64,000 nt of DNA from Byssovorax sp. (GTDB taxonomy: Bacteria > Myxococcota_A > Polyangia > Polyangiales > Polyangiaceae), in assembly GCA_025362495.1 (NCBI GenBank), contig JANYGI010000139.1, positions 1-64,000 on the forward strand, read 5' to 3'. How positions within the stretch are numbered: position 1 is the stretch's first letter; every line of letters begins with the position of its first letter. Below the pieces are notes generated by a model. It was not told where the DNA came from, searched no databases, and worked only from the letters and a program-made list of their open reading frames with translations. The position numbers and the translations under genes are program-made. Shown here piece by piece: positions 8,719 to 17,462 of this stretch.

Positions 8719-9414
8719 ATGAGCGACGATCGACTGACCCGGGTGGCGGATGGATTGTGGACTGCGAGCGAGCCCGAGTTTCGCATGCTCGGGTTGAAGC
8801 TCGGGACGCGGATGACGATCGTCCGGCTCCCCGGCGGTACGCTGCTGCTCCACTCGCCAATCGCCATCTCGGCGGCGCTCGCCGCGGAGATCGACGCGCT
8901 CGGCACGGTGGGTCACCTGGTCGCGCCGAACCTGTATCACCACGTCCACGTCGGCGACGCCCGGGCGCGCTGGCCCGCGGCGCAGCTCCACGCCGCGCGT
9001 GGGCTCGGTCGAAAGCGCGCCGATCTGCGCATCGACTCGGTGCTCGGCGAGGGCCCGCCGAGCAAGGACTGGGCAGATACGCTGTTGCCCGTGCCCATCG
9101 AAGGGTGCTTGCTACGAGAGACGGTGTTCGTCCACCCGTCGAGCCGCACCGTGGTGAGCTCGGATCTCTTCGAGAATTTCCTCGCGATGGATGACACCTT
9201 CACGCGCCTCTATCTCCAGGCCTCCGGGGTCTGGCAGAAGCCGGGCTGGGGCCGCTTTCTCCGCGTGCTCTACCGCGATCATCGCGCCGCGCGCCGCAGC
9301 GTCGACGCGCTGCTCGAGCATGATTTCGAGGGCGCCATCATCGCCCACGGGACGCCGGTCACCCACGGCGCAAAGGACGCCATCCGCCGGACGTTCGAGT
9401 TCTTGAAGGCCTGA
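8719..9414 (+). CDS. DUF4336 family protein (metallo-beta-lactamase-like fold)
   Basis: The 231-residue cytoplasmic protein resembles DUF4336, whose members have a metallo-beta-lactamase-like fold but lack the full canonical metal motif. Visible marks are a start of the form L-T-R-V-A-D-G-L-W, the strand M-T-I-V-R-L-P-G-G-T-L-L-L-H-S-P, A-P-N-L-Y-H-H-V-H-V near residue 75, and the C-terminal I-I-A-H-G-T-P-V. Its role is unknown. A GGAGG site at 8711-8715 sits 4 bases before the ATG at 8719, which decides this start over an upstream in-frame one at 8536. The gene is divergent from the lyase lipoprotein; the 226 bases between them hold both promoters. Confidence 0.75.
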   Translation: MSDDRLTRVADGLWTASEPEFRMLGLKLGTRMTIVRLPGGTLLLHSPIAISAALAAEIDALGTVGHLVAPNLYHHVHVGDARARWPAAQLHAARGLGRKRADLRIDSVLGEGPPSKDWADTLLPVPIEGCLLRETVFVHPSSRTVVSSDLFENFLAMDDTFTRLYLQASGVWQKPGWGRFLRVLYRDHRAARRSVDALLEHDFEGAIIAHGTPVTHGAKDAIRRTFEFLKA

Positions 9415-9433
9415 TATCCAGAAATACGCCCGG

Positions 9434-9592
9434 GTGATCTTCACCGAGCGTGCCTATGAGGACATCGCCGAGATCGAGTGGACCAACACCGCTCTACGCG
9501 GCCTAGCCGACCTCGCGCGAGAGCGAGGCTGGGGCGCCGCGGCGGTCGACGACATCACGTCGGCGATGGGCCTCGACGAGCTGGGGTGGTAG
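9434..9592 (+). pseudogene. Short frame, possible remnant with a PCP_red-like tail
   Basis: Within the 313-base gap between two clear genes, a GTG at 9434 opens 52 codons. The pattern (I-E-W-T-N-T-A-L-R, then L-A-R-E-R-G, then V-D-D-I) loosely recalls the small C-terminal PCP_red-like domain (W..A...L......AR..G...V....). The frame stays open upstream past the GTG without a start, so a decayed gene is as likely as a real small one. The rest of the gap shows nothing except the GGAAGG ribosome site of the next gene. Confidence 0.25.
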
Positions 9593-9727
9593 TCGAAGGC
9601 CGCGCCGCACGAGCGCCGCGCCGCCCGCCCCGCCGAGTCGCTTGTCGTCGCCCTTGACTCGGGCCGCGTCGCCGCCGATGATTCGCACGCGAAACATCGG
9701 TCCCCTCACCATTCTGGAAGGTCATTC

Positions 9728-12343
9728 ATGGCGAACGAACTACGCTTCGACGGACGGGTCGCGATCGTCACCGGAGCAGGCGGCGGCCTCGGCCGCTCCC
9801 ACGCGCTTCTCCTCGGCGGGCTCGGCTGCAAGGTGGTCGTCAACGATCTCGGCGGCTCGATGCACGGCGGCGGGCGCAACAGCGCTCCGGCCGAGAAGGT
9901 CGTGGCGGAGATCAAGGCCCTCGGGGGCGACGCCGTCGTCAACGCCGACTCGGTGGAAGAGGGCGGGAAGATCGTCCAGGCCGCGCTCGACGCGTTCGGT
10001 CGGATCGACATCGTGATCAACAACGCGGGCATCCTCCGCGACACCAGCTTCCCCAAGCTGGGCGAGGAGGACTGGGACCTCATCAACCGTGTTCACGTGC
10101 TCGGCGCCTACCGCGTCACCCACGCGGCGTGGAGTCACATGCGCGACGCCGGCTATGGCCGGATCATCTTCACCTCGTCCGGCGCGGGAATTTACGGCAA
10201 TTTCGGGCAGGCCAACTACAGCACGGCCAAGCTCGGGCTGGTCGGCCTCTCCAACACCCTCGCTCTCGAGGGGCGCAAGCGCAATATCTTCGTCAACGCC
10301 ATCGCGCCTGTCGCCGGCTCGCGTCTGACGGAGACGGTGCTCCCCAAAGAGATCATCGACGCCCTCAAGCCCGAGCTGGTCTCTCCGCTGGTGGCCTATC
10401 TCTGCCACGAGTCGAGCAAGGAGACCGGCGGCCTGTTCGAGGTCGGCGGCGGCGTCTTCAACAAGCTGCGGTGGGAGCGCACCGTCGGGAAGACGTTCAA
10501 GCTCGGCAAACCGATCACGGTCGACGCGATCGCCAAGGCCTGGCCCGCGATCACCGATTTCAGCAAGGTGACGCACCCGCCGGATCTGACCACCTCGATG
10601 CAGCCCGTGCTGGAGAACCTCCAGAAGAAGAGCCTGGGTGGCAACGACTTCATCGACGTGGATCTGGCGCTCGGGTACGAGCTGCCTCCGATCGAGTCGA
10701 GCTACACCGAGCGGGATCTGGCCCTCTACGCGCTCGGCGTGGGTATCGGCAACGATCCGCTCGATCCGAAGGAGCTGCAGTACGTTTACGAGATGCACCC
10801 GGACGGGTTCCGCGCGCTGCCCACCTTCGCGGTCATCCCGGCGATCAACGCCGTGCTCGAGATGGCCAAGCAGGGGAAGACGGCGCCCGGGCTCAACTAC
10901 GGGTTCGATCGCATCCTCCATGGTGAGCAGTACACCGAGCTCAAGCGGCCTCTGCCGACGAGCGCCAGGCTGGTTCACAAGGCGCGGATCAAGGACATCT
11001 GGGACAAGGGCCGTCACGCCGTGGTGGTGACCGAGACCCGGAGCTACGACGAGAGCGGCGAAGAGCTGATGACCAACGAGCTCACGATGCTGGTGCGCGG
11101 CGCCGGCGGGTGGGGCGGCGAGCGCGGGCCGACGGGCGAGATCAACGTGCCTCCCGAGCGCGCCCCCGACGCCTCGACCGAGGAGAAGATCAGCGAGAGC
11201 CAGGCGCTGCTCTATCGCCTCTCCGGCGACTGGAACCCGCTCCACGCCGATCCTTCGTTCGCGAAGAACTTCGGCTTCAAGCGGCCGATCCTCCACGGGC
11301 TCTGCACCTTCGGGTACGCGGCGCACGCGGTGATCAAGGCCTTCTCGGGCAACGATCCGCGATTCTTCAAGAGCATCCGGGTGCGGTTCGCCGACAGCGT
11401 GTATCCGGGCGAGACGCTGATCACCGAGATGTGGAAGGAGTCCGACACCAAGATCGTCTTCCGCTGCAAGATCAAGGAGCGCGACAAGGTGGTGATCAAC
11501 AACGCCGCCGTCGAGCTCTACACCGAGATCCCGAAGGCCAAGGCCAAGGCTGCTCCGGCCAAGGCCGCTGCGCCCGCGGCAACCGCAGCTCCGGCGGCGG
11601 CTCCGGCCGACGACGGGAAGCTCACGAGCGGCGATGTGTTCGTGGCGATCCGCGATTTTCTCTCGAAGAATCCCGAGACCGTCGCCAAGGTGGCCACGGT
11701 GTTCCAGTTCGAGCTGACCGCGCCGGCGAGCTCGTGGCTGATCGACGTCAAGAATGGTGCTGGCTCGGTGACGGCCGGGAAGGGCGCGGCCGACGTGACG
11801 CTGACGCTCTCGGACGAGGACTTCCTGGCGATGACGAGCGGCGCGGCCGATCCGCAGAAGCTCTACTTCGGCGGGAAGCTCAAGATCGATGGGAACGTCA
11901 TGGCTTCTCAGAAGCTGACGTTCCTGAAGAAGGTCGATCCCAAGGCCGCGGAGAAGGCGATCCGCGAGGCGCGACAGGCGACCTCGGGCGCGCCGAAGGC
12001 CGAGGCGCCGAAGGCCGAGAAGCAGGCCAGCGCGCCGGTGATCTTCAAGGCCCTTGGCGAGCGGCTGGCCGCGGATCCGGCGCTCGCGGGCGATCTCGGC
12101 GCGGTGATCACGTTCGTGATCACCGGGCCGGACAGCGCGTGGACCGTCGATGCTACGAGCGCTCCGGCCACGGTGAAGGAAGGCAAGAACGCCGCCGCGG
12201 CGACGACCTTCAAGCTCGCTGACGAGGTGCTGCCCGAGCTCGTCAAGGGCCACCTGGCCTCGGATCTCTTCCAGCGCGGCGCGCTCCGCGTCGACGGCGA
12301 CATGCGCCTCGCCCACAAGCTCGGTCTGTTCAAGGGCCTGTGA
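9728..12343 (+). CDS. MFE-2-like multifunctional beta-oxidation protein (SDR + MaoC hydratase + two SCP2 domains)
   Basis: This carries out the middle steps of fatty-acyl-CoA beta-oxidation in one chain: hydration of enoyl-CoA and oxidation of (3R)-hydroxyacyl-CoA. Residues 1-300 are a short-chain dehydrogenase with G-A-G-G-G-L-G near residue 14 and catalytic Y164-x3-K168. Residues about 310-600 are a hot-dog (R)-hydratase with the hydratase-2 motif around D-W-N-P-L-H-A-D and P-I-L-H-G-L-C. An Ala/Pro/Lys linker leads to two SCP2 lipid-binding domains (about 635-740 and 765-868). Eukaryotic peroxisomal MFE-2 has the same order but a single SCP2. A GGAAGG site precedes the ATG by 8 bases. The SCPx-type thiolase gene follows, so the operon can complete the cycle after acyl-CoA oxidation. 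Branched-chain or sterol side-chain substrates are an inference from the family. Confidence 0.92.
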   Translation: MANELRFDGRVAIVTGAGGGLGRSHALLLGGLGCKVVVNDLGGSMHGGGRNSAPAEKVVAEIKALGGDAVVNADSVEEGGKIVQAALDAFGRIDIVINNAGILRDTSFPKLGEEDWDLINRVHVLGAYRVTHAAWSHMRDAGYGRIIFTSSGAGIYGNFGQANYSTAKLGLVGLSNTLALEGRKRNIFVNAIAPVAGSRLTETVLPKEIIDALKPELVSPLVAYLCHESSKETGGLFEVGGGVFNKLRWERTVGKTFKLGKPITVDAIAKAWPAITDFSKVTHPPDLTTSMQPVLENLQKKSLGGNDFIDVDLALGYELPPIESSYTERDLALYALGVGIGNDPLDPKELQYVYEMHPDGFRALPTFAVIPAINAVLEMAKQGKTAPGLNYGFDRILHGEQYTELKRPLPTSARLVHKARIKDIWDKGRHAVVVTETRSYDESGEELMTNELTMLVRGAGGWGGERGPTGEINVPPERAPDASTEEKISESQALLYRLSGDWNPLHADPSFAKNFGFKRPILHGLCTFGYAAHAVIKAFSGNDPRFFKSIRVRFADSVYPGETLITEMWKESDTKIVFRCKIKERDKVVINNAAVELYTEIPKAKAKAAPAKAAAPAATAAPAAAPADDGKLTSGDVFVAIRDFLSKNPETVAKVATVFQFELTAPASSWLIDVKNGAGSVTAGKGAADVTLTLSDEDFLAMTSGAADPQKLYFGGKLKIDGNVMASQKLTFLKKVDPKAAEKAIREARQATSGAPKAEAPKAEKQASAPVIFKALGERLAADPALAGDLGAVITFVITGPDSAWTVDATSAPATVKEGKNAAAATTFKLADEVLPELVKGHLASDLFQRGALRVDGDMRLAHKLGLFKGL

Positions 12344-12371
12344 CCGCTCCGTTCGAGAAAGGATGATGATC

Positions 12372-13553
12372 ATGGGTCGAAGAGTGAATGTGATCGGCGT
12401 CGGGATGACCAAGTTCGCCAAGCCGGGCGCGAGCGAGGAGTACAACGTGATGGCCACCAAGGCAGCTCGAGCCGCACTCGAAGACGCCAAGGTGGGCTAC
12501 GACCTGATCGAGCAGGCCTATACCGGGTACGTCTACGGGGACAGCACCTGCGGCCAGCGAGCGATCTACGACGTGGGCCTGTCCGGGATCCCGGTGTTCA
12601 ACGTCAACAACAACTGCTCGACGGGATCGAGCGCGCTCTACCTCGGCCGCCAGGCGATCGAGGGCGGCCTGGCCGAGTGCGTGATCGTCGTCGGCTTCGA
12701 GAAGATGGAGAAAGGCGCGCTCGGCTCGAAGTTCACCGATCGCACCAACCCGCTCGAGTACCACGCCGGGGTGATGAACAAGCTCCAGGGCTTCACCGCC
12801 GCCCCGCCCGCCGCGCAGATGTTCGGCGGCGCGGGGCGCGAGTACCGCTTCAAGTACGGCACGAAGCGAGAGACGTTCGCCAAGGTGGCCTCGAAGGCGC
12901 GACAGCACGCGGCCAACAACCCCTACGCGCTCTTCAACACGCAGCTCACGGTGGAAGAGGTGCTGGCCTCGGACGAGGTGTTCGATCCGCTGACGCGCTT
13001 CCAGTGCTGCCCGCCCACCTGCGGCGCGGCGGCGGCGGTGCTCTGCTCGGACGAGTTCGCGAAGAAGCACGGCATCGCGAACCCGGTGTACATCGCGGCG
13101 CAGTCGATGACGACCGACTACAAGTCGAGCTTCGACGAAGACAGCATGATCAAGATGGTCGGCTACGACATGACGAAGCAGGCCGCCAAGCAGGTCTACG
13201 AGAAGGCGGGCGTGGGCCCGGAGGACGTCGACGTGGTCGAGCTCCACGACTGCTTCACCACCAACGAGGTGCTCACCTACGAGGGGCTCGGGCTCTGCAA
13301 GGAGGGTGAGGCCGAGAAGTTCATCTGGGCCGGCGACAACACCTACGGTGGGAAGTACGTCACCAATCCTTCGGGCGGCCTTCTTTCCAAGGGGCACCCG
13401 CTCGGGGCGACCGGGCTCGCGCAGTGCACGGAGCTCGTGTGGCAGCTCCGCGGGACGGCCGACAAGCGCCAGGTCGAGGGGGCGAAGGTGGCTTTGCAGC
13501 ACAACCTCGGCCTCGGCGGGGCGTGCGTGGTGACCATGTACCGGCGCGACTGA
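12372..13553 (+). CDS. SCPx-type thiolase (3-ketoacyl-CoA thiolase)
   Basis: This cleaves 3-ketoacyl-CoA to a shortened acyl-CoA and acetyl- or propionyl-CoA, the last step of beta-oxidation. The 393-residue chain resembles the thiolase part of peroxisomal sterol carrier protein X. The nucleophile is C82 in N-N-N-C-S-T-G-S-S. The second active-site block is H-D-C-F-T-T-N-E, and the final glycine loop is G-H-P-L-G-A-T-G. Three ATGs lie in frame (12363, 12366, 12372). The third is chosen because an AAGG at 12358-12361 then has normal spacing and the conserved start G-R-R-V-N-V-I-G follows at once. It is co-transcribed with the MFE-2-like gene 28 bases upstream. The SCP2 domain that eukaryotic SCPx carries on the thiolase is here on the other protein. 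A hairpin follows. Confidence 0.9.
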   Translation: MGRRVNVIGVGMTKFAKPGASEEYNVMATKAARAALEDAKVGYDLIEQAYTGYVYGDSTCGQRAIYDVGLSGIPVFNVNNNCSTGSSALYLGRQAIEGGLAECVIVVGFEKMEKGALGSKFTDRTNPLEYHAGVMNKLQGFTAAPPAAQMFGGAGREYRFKYGTKRETFAKVASKARQHAANNPYALFNTQLTVEEVLASDEVFDPLTRFQCCPPTCGAAAAVLCSDEFAKKHGIANPVYIAAQSMTTDYKSSFDEDSMIKMVGYDMTKQAAKQVYEKAGVGPEDVDVVELHDCFTTNEVLTYEGLGLCKEGEAEKFIWAGDNTYGGKYVTNPSGGLLSKGHPLGATGLAQCTELVWQLRGTADKRQVEGAKVALQHNLGLGGACVVTMYRRD

Positions 13554-13579
13554 CGCGGCGACGGGGGCGCGGGATGGCA

Positions 13580-13618
13580 GCGATCTTCACGGGCGTTCAC
13601 GGCGCCTGTGAAGATCGC
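13580..13618 (+). terminator. Strong stem-loop after the beta-oxidation operon
   Basis: GCGATCTTCAC (13580-13590) pairs perfectly with GTGAAGATCGC (13608-13618). An inner GGCG/CGCC pair extends the stem around a 7-base loop. It lies 27 bases after the thiolase stop. No U-run follows, as is common in high-GC genomes. An intrinsic or transcript-end-protecting hairpin is the simplest reading. Confidence 0.65.
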
Positions 13619-13748
13619 CAAGCCTTGAGACCCGCCCGACGAGTCCTGACATCAACGAGCGAGGCCCGGAGCCGCGCGCCACTGCCGCGCGAAGCACGGT
13701 CGGCAGCATTGGCTTGTTCGGAGACACGCTAGCCTCCTCGATGGTGGC

Positions 13749-14741
13749 TCAATCTCGTGAACGCCGCGCCGAGGCAAGAGCGACAATTTCCTCGGCGGAA
13801 GTCGCCGTGGTTGCCCGCGCGATACATTGATCGAGCGTCAGCTGGTCCTCGCACGCTTCGATTCGAGCGCGAGCTTCGATGCCAACCGGAATGTTGCGCG
13901 CCGCGAGGATTGCGAGGACGGCCGCCGCCTTGCCCTTGACGAAGCCCGCGGTCTCCCCCTTGACGAAGCCGGCGCTCTCCCCCTTGACGAAGCCGGAGGC
14001 TTCGCCCGCGGCTTGCCCCTCCGCCCACCTGGCCTCGGCGATCGCCAGCACCTGCTGAATCTCGTCCCTCACCTTCTCGTACGCATCGAGCTCCTCTTGG
14101 GTGAACGTGGCCTTGTTGGCGAGCGCGAGCGCATCCCGATATACCGCGGGCAAATCCGCTGGCACCTCGGTCAGCTCCGGTGCATGAACGAAGAGCCATG
14201 CCCACCGGGATGCTCCCGTATCAGGCTTCCGCTCGGGCAGCTTGGGCAGCTCCAGGAACGCATATTGAACCTGCAAGAGACCAGCGTTGCCCGAGCCGCG
14301 TTCGGCCATGTTCCATCGGCTCAACATGGGCACCGGGGCGAGCCCCTGCGCCTCTTGCGCCGCATCGGGCCATATCTCGAAGTCACAAATGGAGATCGCC
14401 ACAACGTCGCTCAGCGTGTCGTACCACTTGCCGGCTTTGAGCTGACCGACATACGCCTTGCAGGCGTTGTAGACAACGCGGTTGACGAAGCCCGGATGGT
14501 GGATGAGCTGCATCTCCACAACGAAAGTCGTTCCCGCTCGGTCCTTGCAGCGAACGTCCAGGATCGACAGCTTGGCCCCTACCGCCAGCGGGAGTTGCTC
14601 GCTCGGCAGGTACTCGATGGCGTCGATTGCTTGCTCGCCCTGCCGATCGAGCAGATCATTGAGCAATCCCCGAAGAATGTCGGGATGCGTCGCGAAGATG
14701 CGCCGGAATACGAAGTCGTTGGTCAGATCCGCAAAAGCCAC
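13749..14741 (-). CDS. Rpn/PDDEXK_2-family nuclease (transposase-like)
   Basis: This belongs to the PD-(D/E)XK nuclease family annotated as PDDEXK_2 or Rpn recombination-promoting nuclease. The start A-F-A-D-L-T-N-D-F-V-F-R-R-I-F is diagnostic. The nuclease core follows, with D in L-S-I-L-D-V-R-C and the E-x-Q of F-V-V-E-M-Q-L. The middle part (L-L-Q-V-Q-Y-A-F-L-E-L-P) recurs in a broken copy at 15.4-15.6 kb. The C-terminal third is helical and includes three tandem G-F-V-K-G-[EK]-[STA]-A octapeptides. The start is the GTG at 14741, because residues before it have no homology although the frame is open to 14867. Such genes multiply within genomes; this one looks intact. It lies in a debris zone, which fits mobility. 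Confidence 0.8.
   Translation of the reverse strand: MAFADLTNDFVFRRIFATHPDILRGLLNDLLDRQGEQAIDAIEYLPSEQLPLAVGAKLSILDVRCKDRAGTTFVVEMQLIHHPGFVNRVVYNACKAYVGQLKAGKWYDTLSDVVAISICDFEIWPDAAQEAQGLAPVPMLSRWNMAERGSGNAGLLQVQYAFLELPKLPERKPDTGASRWAWLFVHAPELTEVPADLPAVYRDALALANKATFTQEELDAYEKVRDEIQQVLAIAEARWAEGQAAGEASGFVKGESAGFVKGETAGFVKGKAAAVLAILAARNIPVGIEARARIEACEDQLTLDQCIARATTATSAEEIVALASARRSRD
13931..14002 (-). repeat. Three tandem 24-bp units inside the Rpn gene
   Basis: Three near-identical 24-base units (13931-13954, 13955-13978, 13979-14002) share the core CCCTTGACGAAGCC and encode the octapeptide G-F-V-K-G-[EK]-[STA]-A on the minus strand. The array is in frame, so copy number can change without breaking the gene. 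Other Rpn proteins also have variable C-terminal repeats. Confidence 0.85.
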
Positions 14742-14982
14742 GCTTCCGTGGTACCGAGGCCTGAGTCCGGAAGCAACCCGATCACGTCGAAAACCGCGAA
14801 CACGGGGGCCGGCCGCGTCACAGAGACTCGACCAAATGCGAGCCGGCGGGCTCCCGCGTCGCCGCATCCGGTCCGACGGCCGAACGCCCTGGGCTTCTGC
14901 CGTGGGTGGGCGCGCGCAGCGTGCCTACCCGTCGGTCAGCAAGCCCTGGTTGGGCGGCACGCGCCTGGCCCGGAGCGGAGGC

Positions 14983-15385
14983 CTACCGGGATTGGGCTCT
15001 GCCGCGGGCCGAGACCTGCTGCTCGAGGACCTCCACGGCGCGCTGCGCGCCGTGGGAAGCGCGGATAGGCGCGGCCATGGACAGCGCCCGGTGCGCCACC
15101 GCGGCGTTTCCGATTGTCTCACGGAGCGCCGAGGACAGCGCGTCGGAGCTGAAATACCGGCTCAGCGGTGCGGGGCCGAGTCCCTTCGCGCGCACGCGTG
15201 AAGCCCAGTAGTGCTGGTCGAACATGTGCGGAGCGATGATCTGGGGAACCCCCGCGCGCAGCGCCGTCGCCGTGGTGCCCGCTGCTCCGTGATGAACGAC
15301 GGCCGAGAGCCTCGGGAAGAGCGCGGCGTGATTCACCGGTCCGATCACCTCGTATCGCGGATCGCGCACCCCCTCGCCAATGCCA
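14983..15385 (-). pseudogene. 3' stump of a UGT/MGT-type glycosyltransferase
   Basis: Read leftward, about 130 codons encode the nucleotide-sugar-binding C-terminal half of a GT1 glycosyltransferase. Visible are a position like P-V-N-H-A-A-L-F-P, the signature V-V-H-H-G-A-A-G-T-T, A-L-R-A-G-V-P-Q, and the P-x-x-x-D-Q-x-x-W-A block. The acceptor-binding N-terminal half is absent. At about 15385 the sequence switches to a broken Rpn gene fragment in another frame. No start codon or ribosome site suits it, so it is a dead fragment. The original would have been about 400 residues. Confidence 0.75.
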
Positions 15386-15389
15386 GCCC

Positions 15390-15625
15390 ACCCTCCAGCG
15401 CAGCTCGGAACGGCCCAGGTGGCAGATCGGCGGGGATCGCCGTCAAGCTGGGTGCATGAACGAACAGCCAAGCCCACTGGGAGGCGCCTGTCGTGGGCTT
15501 GCTCTCGGGCAGCTTGGGCAGCTCCAGGAAGGCATACTGCACTTGCAAGAGCGTGTTCGCGCTCTGATCCGGCTGCCGCGAGCTGCTTGAAAGGCTCTCT
15601 GTCATGTCCCAGCTTGGTGATCTCT
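15390..15625 (-). pseudogene. Internal fragment of a second Rpn/PDDEXK_2 nuclease gene
   Basis: About 70 codons match the middle of the intact Rpn gene at 13749-14741. The stretch L-L-Q-V-Q-Y-A-F-L-E-L-P-K-L-P-E is identical and the following W-A-W-L-F-V-H-A-P is shared, with scattered differences elsewhere. Neither the catalytic N-terminus nor the C-terminal repeats are present. It abuts the glycosyltransferase stump. It is an older, diverged copy, not a fresh duplication, and suggests repeated insertion of this family at this site. Confidence 0.75.
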
Positions 15626-15835
15626 CCCATTCGACTCCTCCCGCCGGCGCGAGGGCGACCAGGCGAGCGAACGGTATGGCGGCCAACTCGGACGTGTCAA
15701 CGTCCGCCGCTGACGGTCGCGCGGAGCGTCGGGCGTCGTCCGAGCAGGCGTGACGACGGCGCGAATTCCTCGACGTGCTCCGGTCGACGCGCGCCGACGG
15801 CAGCCCCGGTCGAAGCCGCCTCCGAGGCCGCGAAG

Positions 15836-15863
15836 ATCGCGTCCGAGGATCCTCGGACGCGAT
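15836..15863. repeat. Perfect 28-bp palindrome
   Basis: ATCGCGTCCGAGGA is followed immediately by its exact reverse complement TCCTCGGACGCGAT, with no spacer; the centre is GGATCC. The first flanking pair does not match, so the symmetry is exactly 28 bp. It lies in about 580 bases with no intact gene (15626-16204). The rest of that stretch holds only the thiolase fragment below and unremarkable GC-rich sequence. It could be a protein-binding site, a recombination or resolution site, or a remnant of an element end. Confidence 0.8.
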
Positions 15864-15976
15864 TGTTCGGCGGCGATCCCCGGCCGAGCCCGGCGAGGAC
15901 GCTCTCGCGCGAGCGCACGGCGCGGTCGAGGCCGCCCCGACGGCTCCGGGCGCCGACGCGAGCCTTCCGAGCCCTG

Positions 15977-16061
15977 CCAGGTCGAGGGGGCGAAGGTGGC
16001 TTTGCAGCACAACCTCGGCCTCGGCGGGGCCTGCGTCGTGACGGTGTACCGGCGCGACTGA
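15977..16061 (+). pseudogene. Last 85 bp of a thiolase gene (paralogous fragment)
   Basis: These 85 bases match the 3' end of the thiolase gene at 13469-13553, including the stop codon, with 81 identical positions. Three of the four differences are silent and the fourth changes Met to Val. A mostly silent pattern fits a fragment of a second, once-functional thiolase more than a copy decaying after duplication. Nothing upstream of 15977 continues the match. It marks another deletion edge in the debris zone. Confidence 0.8.
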
Positions 16062-16204
16062 GAGGGGCGGACTCGACTCGTGGCGCCCTCGCAACGGCGA
16101 TGCGCGGGCGCCACGGGATCGACTGGATCGATGCGCCGAACGAGCGCAATTCCAGGATAAATCAAGGGCTGACGGGCTGGCTCGCATCCTGCTCAGGCCT
16201 CGAC

Positions 16205-17446
16205 ATGGCCAACGATCTCGCCCTGTCTTCACTCTCGCTCTCCCTCGTCGCCTTCGCGTTCCTCCCGCTGGGCGCGTGCGGCGGGACCACCGAAACGACG
16301 CCCACCGGGTCGACGACCAGTGGCAGCACCTCGGCCGCGAGCACCACCGGCAGCGGTGGGAGCGGCGGCAGCGGCGGCGCGGGCGCGGGGGGCGCCACGG
16401 CGACGAGCAGCGCCAGCAGCAGCAGCGCGAGCAGCTCGTCGGGCGCCGGCGGCAGCGGCGCGATGGCGATGTTTCGCTACGAGCCGGCGTGGACGGGGGT
16501 CACGGCGGTCACCGTCATCGGCGGCTTCGGTACGGCCACGGACTGGGACCCGAAGCAGCCCTATGCCACGCTCGTCAAGGGCGCTGACGGTGCCTGGACG
16601 GCCCCGGCCAGCTTGCCTGATGGAAAGTATCCGTACCTGTTTCAGGTCACCGGCGACGACGCGGCGAGCCCGACGTACAACCGCTATGCGATGGATGGGG
16701 CCTCGTCGGACTTCATCGCCTGTCCGGCCAGCTCGCCGACGTACGGCATGATGAACTCCAATCCGTGCTCGCTGCTCACGCTGCCGGCGCCCGCGCCTGC
16801 CGTGATTCATCACGTCAAAGGCCTCGTCACCTACGATGGCGTGGGCGTCGGCGGGTATCTCGTCCAGCTCGATCGCGACGAGCCGATGTCGCACCACTTC
16901 TTCGAGAACCGCGCAGTCACGGCCGCGGACGGCACGTTCGATCTGCTCAGCGCGTCGGCGTCGGTGCGGATCCAGGTGCTGCACCCGACGTTCCTGAACA
17001 AGACCGACGCCCAGCGCGATCCGGTGGCGCTTTCGGCGCTCCGCCGCGCGCTGTCGTCGAGCGTGGCGATCGACAAGAACGTCAAGCTCGATGCCGTCGA
17101 GGTGGCCTATCACGCGTCCGCCGCGAACCTCCCGGTCGGCACGACCACGCTGCCCACCACCTTCAAGATCAGCGTGATCCCCGGGTACGCCCAGGCGCGA
17201 GCCAGCGTGTACGGCAGCGGTCAGGCCATGATCAAATCGATTGGTGATCCGTGGTTCAGCTCGGCGTACGGCGCCGCGACGGACGCCGCGTTCGACGGCA
17301 CCTTCACCACCAAGCAGGCGATGGAGATGGCCGTCAAGCCCGGGGAAAAGTACTTCTGGGGCACCTGGCAGCGCGGCGCGGCGGCGCCCCCGGGAGGGGT
17401 CCAGTGGGAAGGCGAGAGCATGGTCTTCCCGATCATGTGGCAGTGA
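16205..17446 (+). CDS. Secreted lipoprotein with a CBM48-like/E-set segment
   Basis: The 413-residue exported protein has a signal ending in L-G-A-C (C25) and a Gly/Ser/Thr linker of about 65 residues. The next part (about residues 95-155) has the rhythm of a glycogen-binding CBM48/E-set domain: a strand, G-G-F-G-T-A-T-D-W-D, then D-G-A-W-T-A-P-A-S-L-P-D-G-K-Y-P-Y. A carboxypeptidase-regulatory-like strand pattern (V-K-G-L-V-T-Y-D-G-V-G) follows at about residue 205. The ATG at 16205 is chosen because it gives a proper signal peptide; the open frame upstream is debris. The exact role is unknown. Binding a surface or extracellular glycan is inferred. Confidence 0.65.
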   Translation: MANDLALSSLSLSLVAFAFLPLGACGGTTETTPTGSTTSGSTSAASTTGSGGSGGSGGAGAGGATATSSASSSSASSSSGAGGSGAMAMFRYEPAWTGVTAVTVIGGFGTATDWDPKQPYATLVKGADGAWTAPASLPDGKYPYLFQVTGDDAASPTYNRYAMDGASSDFIACPASSPTYGMMNSNPCSLLTLPAPAPAVIHHVKGLVTYDGVGVGGYLVQLDRDEPMSHHFFENRAVTAADGTFDLLSASASVRIQVLHPTFLNKTDAQRDPVALSALRRALSSSVAIDKNVKLDAVEVAYHASAANLPVGTTTLPTTFKISVIPGYAQARASVYGSGQAMIKSIGDPWFSSAYGAATDAAFDGTFTTKQAMEMAVKPGEKYFWGTWQRGAAAPPGGVQWEGESMVFPIMWQ

Positions 17447-17462
17447 AGAGGCGTCGCCTCGA

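Noticed and set aside
9740-12490. Very long open antisense frame opposite the MFE-2-like gene
   Set aside because: High GC3 coding on one strand removes stops from other frames. The antisense product is Arg/Leu/Gly-rich with no domain, while the plus strand has four clear domains.
13931-14002. Possible CRISPR-like array
   Set aside because: The units are directly adjacent with no spacers and lie in frame inside the Rpn coding sequence.
13500-16200. Possible complete transposon or genomic island
   Set aside because: No flanking target duplication, terminal repeats, integrase or tRNA gene is seen. The region holds fragments only.
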